Assembly (NCBI RefSeq): GCF_041296385.1
Contig: NC_091020.1
Coordinates: 27,337,001 to 27,401,000, forward strand
Reading direction: 5' to 3'
Source of the DNA: Aphelocoma coerulescens
Lineage: Eukaryota > Chordata > Aves > Passeriformes > Corvidae
Length of the DNA stretch: 64,000 bases
Part shown: piece by piece, positions 38,601-49,700 of the stretch
Layout: each line of letters begins with the position of its first letter
How positions within the stretch are numbered: the stretch's first letter is position 1
Position numbers and translations under genes: made by a program
Notes under the pieces: generated by a model
The model's database searches: none
The model's input: only the letters and a program-made list of their open reading frames with translations
What the model was told of the DNA's origin: nothing

Positions 38601-39347
38601 GGAGACCTGGCTGACAGGGAATGTGTGTCTGCAGGCGGGGCAGACCTGTGCTTCTCCAGCTGTGCCATCTCTGCTGTCACCCTGCTGGCAAGGGCAAACT
38701 TTCTCCAATCCTTTGGGACCTGCTGGACATGGTTAGTGGATGTTATGGGTTGGGAAGAAGATGCACAACTCCTAGCAGTGTAGCAGGCTCCAGGGATCCT
38801 CTTGAAAAACCTGCAGTGAAGAGATTCAAGTGCATGCATTGAAGCAGACCAGGAAAAAGGCTTGTGCATGTGTGGGAGGGGATGGTGGGCAGGCAGGGCT
38901 CAGGCCAGCTCTGATTCCCTGCCCTCCCTTGACTCTGCCATTCAGTGCCACAGACACCCAGCTGCAGATGTCCATGCTGGCTCTACTGCCCTTTGTCCAG
39001 GGGAGAAGGACAACATTCATTAAATGTTTTGTTGTTGTCCTTGCAGAGAGAACCTGTTGCAGAACAGGTGTTTAGGTCTTACTTTGGGCATGTAGTGCAG
39101 GTGAGACCAGATGGATATGAAGGAGTTTTGTCAGTCACACACTCAGAGGAGCCCTGAGTATGGCAAAGTGCCCTGCACTGATGTGGTTACAGCTGTCTAG
39201 CCTTTGAAAAAATGCTGGTTAATGCTGTAAAACTCCTCACTGCAGGACCTTCATGGTCTGAACCGAGGTGGTGTTGAATGTTCTTGGGTTACTCTGTCTT
39301 TGACATGGTGCAGCCCAGGGATGTTTGACAAACTGTGACAGTTACTG
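35602..39347. other. Unique sequence, GC rising toward the right, no gene seen
   Basis: From about 37650 the sequence becomes GC-richer, with overlapping open frames on both strands (148 codons at 37929-38375 minus, 127 at 38486-38869 minus). None has a recognisable domain. The rise in GC precedes the LTR and CpG-rich block at 39.4-40.8 kb. Confidence 0.5.
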
Positions 39348-39353
39348 TAATAG
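39348..39353. repeat. Target-site duplication, left copy
   Basis: TAATAG immediately left of the LTR, matched exactly by TAATAG at 39757-39762 on its right. Confidence 0.65.
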
Positions 39354-39756
39354 TTTGGTGATCTGTCTACCCACTGCTTTTCTGACCCTAAATCCCCCTC
39401 CCGCTTCCCTCTGCCCTAGCCTTGGCCACTTCCTCGGTTCCTCCCTATTTCTGTACCCCAACCCCGCCCAAACCCCGCCCCTGAGCCCTTGAGAAAAGCC
39501 CCCTGCGCCCGGATCACGGGATCTCTCTGCCTCTGAGGGTCGCCGGGACAAGATGTGGTTAAAAGTCTTCTTAAACCCTCATGGGAGACCCTTCTCTGCC
39601 TCCTTTGCCATCACTGGTTGTAGCTGCCGGAGCAAGAACCATGGGGCCATCCGAAATGGATTGCGGGAGGGCGACCATGGTCACACTGCCCTAAGCATCC
39701 CCGCTGAGCTCTCAGGAAAGCTGCAGCCTGCTCAACTAAATCAAGCAACTACAACA
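39354..39756 (+). mobile_element. Solo endogenous-retrovirus LTR, plus strand
   Basis: A 403-base block much richer in GC and CpG than its surroundings, with sharp ends. It begins TTTGGTGATCTG and ends CTACAACA. The right end has the usual CA; the left end has TT where LTRs normally have TG, presumably one substitution. Perfect 6-base direct repeats flank it. Six-base duplications are typical of betaretrovirus-like (ERVK) integrases in birds. Two GC boxes (CCCCGCCC) lie near 39464-39482, and a segment around 39520-39560 reads CTCTGAGGGTCGCCGGGAC. Orientation as plus is inferred from GC boxes on the left and the end pattern; I see no clear TATA box or AATAAA. No internal viral genes are adjacent, so it is a solo LTR. 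Confidence 0.72.
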
Positions 39757-39762
39757 TAATAG
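39757..39762. repeat. Target-site duplication, right copy
   Basis: TAATAG directly after the terminal CA of the LTR, identical to the left copy at 39348-39353. Confidence 0.65.
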
Positions 39763-40500
39763 CACCATCCTCACTCTGAAGAGGTCATGGGCTTTTGGAT
39801 TCTACCTGCTTAAGTTGTTTTTTTTTTTTTTTCCATCAGCAGGTTGGGATTTTCTTTGGTGTCAGTTTCAAAAGAGTAAAGGAGTGAGTTTGGAAAAAAT
39901 GCCATCTATAACTTCTGATGGCTGGAAAAAGCAAGGTTAGCAAGGCAAGAGCCATGGCTTTGTGGTCCAGAGTAATTTTCTGAGGAGGGCATTCACAGAT
40001 GTCTGTGGCACTTTTGCAGGAACAGAGAGGAACCAGTCTATGCCAAAGCTGTGATGGGGCCAGCAGCTACCTGATGTTCCTGGTGCTGAGTAGGGCCCTC
40101 AGCAAATGTCACAGCTTGTCAGTGAGAAGGGGAGATTTTTCTTCCTGTAACAAATCTCACAGATTTTTGAGACAAGCAGGGAAATTTTCGAGAAAGATCT
40201 CCTGAGAAAAACTAGCTGAGCTGTGGTGGCAAAATGGTGAAAATGAAAAACCAACTCATAGCTCAGACTGTGGCTCCTGCAGCAGGACTGGTGACTGCAG
40301 CTCCAGGGAGAAACCCCAGGATGGAGATGGGGATGAGATGGGAACAGGCACCAGGCCCAAGAGGTTCCTGGTCATGCACTGCAGACACCATCCACATGGC
40401 CAGCTCTGCCTGCAGAAGCTTTAATGATCTCAGAAGAGCTAAAACGAAACCAAGAGCTTTGCCTGCTCTGAGCTTCTCTAGGAAGAGACTCAAGAGGGGG
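39763..40500. other. Spacer between LTR and CpG-rich block, no gene seen
   Basis: Contains a T15 run at 39818-39832 and otherwise unique sequence. A 162-codon plus-strand open frame starts at 40234 and runs into the GC-rich block. Its Pro/Arg/Gly/Ala-rich end reflects composition, so I do not call it coding. Confidence 0.5.
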
Positions 40501-40792
40501 GCAGGCACTCCGAGCAAGGGCTCTCAGCCGCGCCCATCACCTCCCGGGCAGGGCTGCTCCGTGCGCTGCTGCCGGGCCCCTTCCGAGCCAGCGCTGTGCA
40601 GGGACAGCCCCGTCCCCCAGCCAGGCTGGCCGGGGGCTGGAGCAGCTGCAGGCAGGAGAAGAGAAGGGAGGGCTCCTGCTCACCCCGGGCCGTGGGAAGG
40701 GGGTGCCAGCAGCCAGCGGTGAGCGGCTCGGAAGGACCAGGTGAGGAGAAATCCATCGCGGAGCGTCAGGTGGTGGGAGCGGCTCTGTGCAG
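40501..40792. promoter_or_regulatory. Compact CpG-rich block, possible promoter
   Basis: By eye I count 20 CpG dinucleotides in about 280 bases, in sequence that is roughly two-thirds GC, while the flanks are CpG-poor. In birds such blocks usually mark promoters or enhancers. On the plus strand AAGGACCAG is followed by GTGAGG at 40741, a good splice donor, so a first exon ending at 40740 is possible. There is no TATA box, as expected for CpG promoters. Alternatives are an old GC-rich retroelement piece or a GC-rich non-promoter patch. No coding exon is identifiable downstream in the window. Confidence 0.4.
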
Positions 40793-43554
40793 CCACAGAG
40801 CCCTCTTGTGTTGTCTGCTGGGTTGCAGACCAGCCAGAAGAGCAGCCTGTTCCTTTCACAAGACCAAGCAAGGTAAAAAATGGGTGTCTAAGGTTTGTTT
40901 TTCCCTGTTTAGGAGTTTTCAGCTTGTGGGCGTTTTTGGAAGGCGAGAATGGGAGGAGTGAAATGATCCACGTCCCCGTTGTCTGTAGGAGAAGGAGATG
41001 TATTCTGTGCAACTTCTAAACAGCCATACACCAGGAGGAAGCATTTGCTCTGGAGCTGTTCCCATGTGGTAGCTATTATTAATGGATTGATTTTTCAGAC
41101 AATAGTACGGCTTCTTGCAGAAACCCAAACTCCAAGAACTTACTGTTTCAGCCAAAAGAAATCTGTAAAAAAATGTTTTTCTTAAAAAAAAAAATTGTTT
41201 ATTTTTTAAATGTGGAAAATAGATTTTTTTTTTTTTTTTCCTTTCAAAGTAAAGCCCAAAAAACACCCTTTGGCTGAACTGGCAAATCTCTGAAGACTGA
41301 AAGTTCAGGAAACCTTCCTTTGGACCCACATCCCTTCACTGCTTTCTGCCTTTAAGGGAAGCCACCTCAGGCACAAGGACTTTGTGCATGGAGGCTAATG
41401 AAGTACAGGAAGCCCTGCTCCCCTGGAGTCTTCAGGGACACAATACTGTCTTCCCCTGGCAGTCATACATCATTGGACAGCTTCCCAGAAATCACAAGCA
41501 GATAAAACATTACAGGATCTTTTCCCTTGCAATGGCACAGGTATGCTTGCCTCTCTAATGGTTTCAGAAAGTATAAAGCCAGAGATCATTTTAATTTGCT
41601 CACTGATAATTTTGTGTAATGTATTCTATTAACTAGACATTAATCACCAGCAGGCACCACCAGCAAGGAAAAAAGATGCCATCAAAGCTAAGAATGCTTT
41701 AAAACTACTGTGGGAGGAAAAAAAGAGTAGAAAATTATTGTGAAAACATTTTACCACGCTGCAGAAAAATGCAAAAGTTGTCCTTCCCTCTGTCTACACT
41801 AAATTACAATGAATCTGAACAGGGAGAAAATGATTTCCTGCAATCAGATTCAATGGTCTCCAAACCCCTGATAATACAAACAAGGACTGTGTGAGTCAAT
41901 CAGCCAAATACAGAGCAAGGGAGGTCTTGTTTTCAATCATATCCACAAATGGCAAACAGAGCTGTGTGTCAGAATCTGCTCTTTTCCTATTTACAATCAG
42001 TCAAATAGACTCTTCTTGTATATGTCTAAAATGTTCATGAGTTTAGAAACAGGTGGTGTAGAGGTCAGGAAGCTCATGTGTGTTTTGGAGTTTCCTATTC
42101 ACTGAAAATTATTAGTTTTTCAAATAATTCAAGATGTTGTCACATTAAATAAAATTATCCCAATGATGCTATATGTGTGTGTCAGCTTATGTTTCAATAA
42201 TGTATCCTGCATTTTGGCTGCCTAGGATTAATTTTTGCATAACAAGTTATTTTTCTTTACATTGCTGCCAGCATGTTCCTATTTGAATTCAGTGTTGGCA
42301 ACAGAAATGTAAGAACGAGGATCTGTTTTAGTGCTCCCTTTAGTTTACATTGATTAGTTTACATTAATTTTCACCTGAGCTGTTGCATTATCACCGTACC
42401 AAAATATTAGGATTGGGTTTTTTTCCAAGATTTTCCCTTCAAAGTTTAAGTAAGTTAATCTATGAAAATATTTTTCCTCATTGCAGATTTGGGAAATACT
42501 GCATTATTTCAGAACAAAGCTCCTGGGTCTCTTTCTTTCCCATCATCAGAAAAAAGTATTCATGAAAGATTGGGAAATACACAGATTTGAAAAACAATCG
42601 AAACATCTGAGAATTACAGCATGACTTATTGGTGTTGTGTTGTGTCAAGACAAATGAGGTGCTGCCCTGAGTGTTCTCTGCTACAGCTTTAGTAATGTTT
42701 TTTTTAGTGGGAGACAGATCCTTGCCCTGGCCCATGATAAAGTTATTATTTCATTCGTTTGCTGATTCTTTTTCTCATTGTCTTCTCACAAAGCCACCTC
42801 TTCTCCTGTCTACTCTAATTGAATTGGCTGCCTGTATTAGGTTCTTAGATTCATGGTATGGTCTCTGTATCATAATATTTATTTCAGATTAAGGGTAACA
42901 ACACAAAGAGCAAGTGAATGCAAAGCCTATAGGAGAGGTCACAGAGCATCTTGTGCCAGATGGTGTTGTAGCTCTCCTGAAAGCTACCAGGTAGGTGTTG
43001 CAGAAACTTATATTCTTCACTTTTTGATTTTGAGGAAAATTTAAGGACCTGCTACGAGATGATTCCTAAAGCCTTCCAGTCTAGAGAAAGTGAGAAGTAT
43101 AATTTGAACAGTCAGGGAAAGAAGCTGAAGTGCTGTGATTCTCAGCTCTAAGAAAGTCTGTAAAAATGGCACATTTTCCAGATTTATATCTGAAACATGA
43201 ATTTTGCTTCTCTGATCCCACTCATCTCTTGGTACTGGGTATGTTTTCATGTATTACTTAAAAAAAAAAAGGGGTCTTATTTGCAGACTGTGTCGGTTTC
43301 ATGTTACCCTTGCCAGAAGGTGTCTCACTTGCATGATCATTGCAAGAACCGGTAGGTTCATTTACACTCTATGAGCTATCTTTAAGTACACTGCATACTG
43401 CTAGCTTGGTTTAAGATGATGTATTGCAGCCAGCCAGCAAGATAATTAAGAGAATATATTAAGCTAACCTGGGTGTTGTGAGTGCAAGGCTTGAATAAGC
43501 ACAGCACATCTCACAAATTCTATTTAGCAGCAAAAATATTTTTTCCAATGTAGA
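40793..43554. other. Unique AT-rich sequence, no gene seen
   Basis: A10 and T16 runs lie near 41185-41194 and 41224-41239, giving a weak A/T inverted repeat. The 136-codon minus-strand open frame at 40919-41329 reads through them and contains poly-lysine and poly-phenylalanine runs, a low-complexity artefact. No repeat family is recognised. Confidence 0.5.
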
Positions 43555-43770
43555 TTGTGTTGAAAAGAGAGAAAACCAGTAAGGGAAAGGGGAAAAGAGA
43601 GAAGGAGGATGAAAGAAAAACTGATGAGTGAAGGGAGAGAAGGTATTCAGGTACTGCAGTGATTGGAAGAGCTGAAGGAGATGGGAGGAGATGGGAGTTT
43701 GTGTATAAGGGAGGAATAGATCAGTGGGGAAATGCAGTCTGGATGGGAGAGGAGATGGCAGTGGGAGGAG
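43555..43770. repeat. Purine-rich (GA-rich) low-complexity tract
   Basis: The plus strand is dominated by G and A (GAAAAGAGAGAAAACC, GGGAAAGGGGAAAAGAGAGA, GAGATGGGAGGAGATGGGAG). The 138-codon minus-strand frame over it is Ser/Pro/Phe/Leu-rich because its codons are pyrimidine-only, so it is not a gene. Confidence 0.75.
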
Positions 43771-46700
43771 GGGATCTGGAGCAGATCTCTGATTAGAGGA
43801 GAGAGTGTAACCAGGAAAGGGGACCAAGTGTCCCTGGCCAGCAGCTCTGCCAGTTGTCACATCCCTGGGTTGCACTTGTCAGTTATCCAGCTGGATCCCA
43901 TCCACGAGAGTTGTTCTCACTGGGCTGAGTCCTGCCCTGGCAGGAGGCTCTGTAGCTTCAATTACAAAGTAATTAGCTCACTTGAGAACAGGAGACATGA
44001 TGGAATAACAGGGAGAGAGGAAAGCATAGCTAAGAGGTTGCTTTAATGAATTTGCCTTTCCTCTTTGAAAGTTTGAAGACATGACAGATGTTTTCAAGGA
44101 AGCAGGAAAGCTTGCTTAAGGAATGGATTATTCAGAGCTTAAAAAGTGCTGATTGCAAATTGCTCTGTGTATGCTTTAGGTTGTTAAGTGTAAAGAGCTC
44201 TTAATAACTAAGCTAATAAACTCCCCAGTGTTTCACCTTGATATTTTTATTTATGTCTTCAGAAATATGCTAACTTGCTGCATAAATAGCAAGGCATATT
44301 TCCTTTTGGAGCAAATGACAAACACACTCAAAAATTTCTTCAACATAGCAAGAAGTGAGTATTTTTTTTTCATTTATTTTATTGTCCCTTGGTATTTTTT
44401 GTGTTTCCTATTGTCCACAAGCGAACACAAACTTCACCTGTGTGATCTTTCTGTAATACCTAGCAGATTTCTGCATCCAAGTGACACATGCAATCTGACA
44501 ACACTGATGGGTGAAGGGAGGCGCTTTAAAATGTGGATTAATTTAAAATGCTTTAAGATTTAGGACTTTTTAAGATAATCCCAGGCAGTTAGCTTGATTC
44601 CTTGATTCCAAATGAAAGCTCTTGACATCTTCTGTTTTAAAAACAATTCATAGGCTCACTTGCAAATAAGATCCTTTCCTGAGAAGGTGAGAGTTTACAG
44701 TCAGTTCCCTTTGGTGGGCAGAAAGATCTCTTGAAAAAGCTGTTATCCAGCTACTCTTAATTCCTTTCCCCTCAGGCAGGCAGGGCCTATTTGGGCTCTA
44801 CTTACTGATCTGTGTTATGAAAACAATTACAGTAGCATTCATGAGCCTTGAAAGCCATAAGCAAAGATAATATGCATACTCCATTTAATTCAATAAGTTG
44901 GTGGGGGGGTGTAATACGCCTCTTGGAGCATAGCTTGAGGAAATCATCTTGGTTTACACTGCTTGAGGAGGCTCTGATAATGTATTTAATAACAACAACA
45001 ATAAAAATAAGGCTACCTGGGTTATGTGGGTGTTGCAAAACCTCTGCTCTCTTCTGTCATTCTCACCAGCCTTGGCTGGCCCCAGTCCTCTGGCCCCACA
45101 CCTGTGGGAAGAGAGGGAACAAGTGCACCCCTGACTTTCTCCTTTGTGTTGAGATGGCAAAAAACTTCAGGCAGAAACTGCCTCTGGCTGGCTCTGCACA
45201 GCACCTGCTAAAGTAAGGTCTCCTTTTAGCTGGGGCTCTCAAACATTACAGTAGTACAAATAATTTCATGTAATGATTTCATTTTGTTTCCAGTCCCAGG
45301 CTTTATCCAGAGACTCACAGTGGAACTATTAGGCATGTCTGGAGTTGTTATGAACCTCTTTTCCCAAAAGTGATTTATCTGACTGAAGGTAATACAGTGT
45401 AATTGTATGTCAGCCTCTGACTGTTCTTCTAGGAAAGCTCGGCCCCTGTCCTTCTGGAAACCATCTCAGGAATAAAAACAGGAGCTGCTCTTAACCCAGC
45501 CACTGTCCCTTCAGGCTGGGCTGGCACTGTACAAAGCAAAAGCCTGCTGCCTGGATGTATGTGTTGTGTGGGCTGCAAGGAGCCTCTCTAGCATGGAACA
45601 AGGTGGAGGAATGGGAGCCAGTGACTGTACAGGGAATGACAATGCTCTGAACTACTCTGTGAATGAAGCAACAGGGGGGGCCAGCTTTGCCTTCATGGAG
45701 GGTACATCTGGGCCTGCAGAAATAATTTGAAAGGGCTGGACTTTGAAAAATGCTCTGTAGCCAAGCTAAGAAAGCCAGCATTGGGCTGACCTTCTTCTTT
45801 AGGCTCTTGGCTGATGTGTTGAAATGTCTTTCATACCTCAGTTCTGAAAGCCTTCCTGTGCAAACATGAAACCTCTTTGTCACTCCTCTACCCTAAGCCA
45901 CCATACACAGCCTATTTTTTGCCATTCATGGGGCCTGCCCACAGGAAAGGATGGAACCATTCCTGCTGGAGTTTAATCTCACCTGGAGCTATCACCACTG
46001 TTGCACTGCTCTGTGTCCAGTGCCCATGCTGGGAACAGCCACAGTGTCATACAGCTGATTGATATGGCAGAGTGGTGGATTTTGGGATGCACAGCTTTGT
46101 GAGCTGTCTCCCAGGCTTGCTTAATCTCAGAAGCATAAACAGAAACATCTTTGATGCTTTGTAGGTTCCATGTCCCAAATGCTGATAGCAAAACTGAGGT
46201 AATTTCAGGCACTGAGAATGAGTAATTGCAAATTATCATTCTCTGCATATGTACTGCAAACTGTTAACAGCTATTCAGGAGTACCTGGCTCTTTAACTAG
46301 TTGTCTTGAAATCCTGTAGCTTCCTTTTCAGCTTCTTGTAGTCCTTTTCAGGGCATCTTCAAAATATTGGCCTCTGGCAAGGAAGATCCTCATTTGCTGA
46401 AATAATCAGAGCTTGGCATATAACAGCCTCAGCACCATTTCTCCCTTTGCCCCAGCCCTACACTGAATGAATTTATTGCCCTGCAAAATACCCTGGTAGT
46501 TGTGGGGTCTTCCTTCATAAAGCAACTAACAGTGAGTTGGTCCAACAGTTGTGCTGGAAATACCACGTTCTCTCTTTACCCCTCTCCTCCTCTTTATCCT
46601 GCCAGTAATTTTCATTTGTTTGTTTGCCTTTGTTTTTCCTTCTTGGCATGGCAGATTTATCATGTTTGGGATATAGATTTCTGGGGCCATGAAAAGCTGT

Positions 46701-49700
46701 AGACAACTTTAAAAATGTGATTGGAGGCTCAAAATTCAAAATCTTAAGCTTGGTTAAGTAAGCAAATCTGGGCAAATAGTGAGTGCCAGTGATCTGCTCT
46801 TTTGAAATTGAGAGCTATCTTAGTGGAACAGACTCTGCTTTGAAGCAAAATGTATAAAGTGTACCACCTCAGACACACTTTACTCTGGCAGGAACGAGCT
46901 ATGTGCAGATTGGTAAAATCTGCCTGTGTTTTCCCTTGTGTTTTTCTTGAGTACAAGCATTTGTTCTACTTTGACTTTAATTAGTCCCTCATAGGGCCCC
47001 TCTGACAGACTAAATTAGGTGTCAGTAATAATATACTTTGTAGATGCTATGTCTGCACAGAAATTCTCCATGCCAAGGCTGTGGTGTTTCTCCATGTCAA
47101 TCCACTGCATGCAATTACACATTAATGTAGAGATAAATGAGAAACACTGGCTAGATCTTAAATGGTGCCATTTCTCAGGAGTTACTCCTGGGCTGTTACT
47201 GGTGGTTTGTCCACAGGACAGTAAGTCTGCTCCTCAGTCAAGTGAAAGAAATGTTTAATATGGAGATAAGGTGTAGCATTTAGCACTAGAGTCTATTCTG
47301 AGCTGATCTGTTTATTTAGTAGAGCTGATTATGAAATGCAGACACTGAGATGTTTTGGAAAAATTTTCCTGTCTGCTGTGTTTCTTAAGCTATGATCTTC
47401 AACATGATACCCAAATCCACTTTACTGTCTGTGTACCCCAGTTATGGGTCAAAATCAGTTCAAGCCAATTCCTTTCATCTGCTGCTGTGAGCTTTGGCTG
47501 AGGCACTGCTTCTGTTTCAGATCACAGCCACCACACGAGTTGAAGGTCTAAGGCTTGAGCATGAGTTCAAGTTGCAAGCTAACACATAGGCTGTCAAGTT
47601 AGATTTTAGGATCAAAATAGATCTTTGAGGTATTTATGACATTAAACACAGAATTTCTTCTGATTACTCCTGTTTGGAGTCCAGCAGGTCACGTCTTCAT
47701 CAAAACAGAGCTTCTAGTGATGCTCCTGTCTTAACCAGAAGACACCAGGAGGCAGAGAGCCTGACATCTCCCTTTGCTGATTGTCCTTATCCCAGGTCAT
47801 CCTTATTGTTGCACATTTGTGTAGAATGGAGAACCACAAGAAAACAGAACAATATTTGGTCCATATTTGTAGCCTGTAAAAAGCAATCCCCTCCTTTCCA
47901 CCAAGGAAAAGATGCTGATTTCTACATCATCAGATGTTTTGTAGGAAAAGGAGGAGTATACCCCTATTCCTATTCAAAGTCTTCATTTTGGTTAGATTTT
48001 CTTGTAGGCAGCAATGCAAAAGGTGATCACTGTGTTTTAAGACTTCTCTGTGTCATTTCAGAAAGAGGTGCAATGTAAAAGAAGAATACTATGGGCTTTT
48101 CATCAAAGTTTAATAGGGCAGCTTTGTCTATTTTTATTTATACTTGATATGCTTTGAATTTATACAAAGAATTTAGAAAATTCTGGGTAAACAGCAAGTC
48201 AAATGACAAGTTTTTATCTGGTTTTTTTCATCCTTGTCAAAACAGAGCTGTGTCTTTTTCTGTGTTCACAGTTTCCTTTTATTTAAAACCAAATTCAATA
48301 CTGCAGGGAAATTAGACTGGAGTCACTTTCTTTTTGGTCTCATATTTTGTAATGTCGTGTTCTAAAATTTGCTGCTTATGAGACCATTTCAAAATATTCC
48401 ATTTGAATGGGAACTCTGCAGAAATAAGAGACTTCAATTTGTCTAGTGGGCTGTTGCCTGAAGAGAGAGAGTCTCATTGTGTCTTCTCAGTGGTGGCTGC
48501 TTTCTCAATAATGAAGCATGGAGAACAATTTTCTTACCTTGCATTTATACAAACCTCAACAGTAGAAAAATGAGAAACTTTAAAAAACTTCCCAAACAAG
48601 ACTTTTAACCATTCTTCAAGCCTCCCAGGCATCAACGAGCTCTGCAGATCAATGCCATTATTATATGAATGAGAGGACTTCAGAAAGCCATCACATGTAG
48701 GCAGGAGTCTATGGTTTGTGGCAAATCCTATTGGAAACAAGCATCCCTTATCCCTATGTGACTTCCTATGCTTTTCAAAAGGGAGTAGTTTGAGAGGTGT
48801 TTGGGATTCAGCATTTATAATGGAATCTGTAACAAAACTCAGCATGTGAACTGCAAGAAAGTATTTAAGTAGTTTGAGTGAGACTGAGAAACTGGTTTAA
48901 AAAGCATTTCCTGAAGGTACAATCACTTCTGGCACCAGAGTAGAAACACTTATGCATATTTCTGCACCCCAGGGCAGTTTTCAAGAATGCAGCTAATGTT
49001 AAATCTGAACTCAAAGGGCTTTAATTTTTCTGTTTGATGGGAAACACTCATTATGCAAATAAGATAGCCTTTGGTCAGCTGCCTATATTCCAAATTTTTT
49101 TTTCCTATTTTGGAAGGATGCTAGTTTAAAATGGAAATTTCCACATTGAAGTTACGTGTTTAGTCACAGCTTTTTAGTGGGTCTAGAAAACGTGAAGTGG
49201 AACACAATCAGATACAAGCATGATTAGTAAAGCCCCATCCTGGCATAAAAGGAATCTTGTCTCAGTTTGGCACTGCCAGTTTTATAACTCCTCCCTGACA
49301 GGGAAATTGCAGCAACCTCCACTTGTCCTTGACTTCATGGCACAGGTAAAATATCTGTGTTTGTCTCCTTGTCTGGTGGCCAGCTACATCCCATATGTCC
49401 TCACCTTCCTTCACGCTGGGTTTCTGGGCAGGGACAATTTGGGCCAGGGTTATAATGGTAGCTAATCTCTCTGCTCTGCCTTACAGTATTCTTGCTTTCC
49501 TCCTGACCTTTTATCTTTAAGAGGGACCTCAGTCCAGTCTTCCTGGCCAGCATTTCCAGTATGACGGACCCATGGTGAGCAGTGGGAGATACGGCCATGG
49601 GAGAGGTAGGTGGATGTTTTGGCCCATGGTGTCCATTTTTCCCACCTGGTGGATTCCATGGCTTTCCTGAATGCTTTGTGTGGTGATTACATGAGGTAAG

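Noticed and set aside
40234..40722. 162-codon plus-strand open frame
   Set aside because: The open length comes from GC-rich, stop-poor sequence. The peptide is Pro/Arg/Gly/Ala-rich low complexity and overlaps equally open minus-strand frames.
43459..43875. 138-codon minus-strand open frame
   Set aside because: It is the translation of a purine-rich tract and is biased to Ser, Pro, Phe and Leu.
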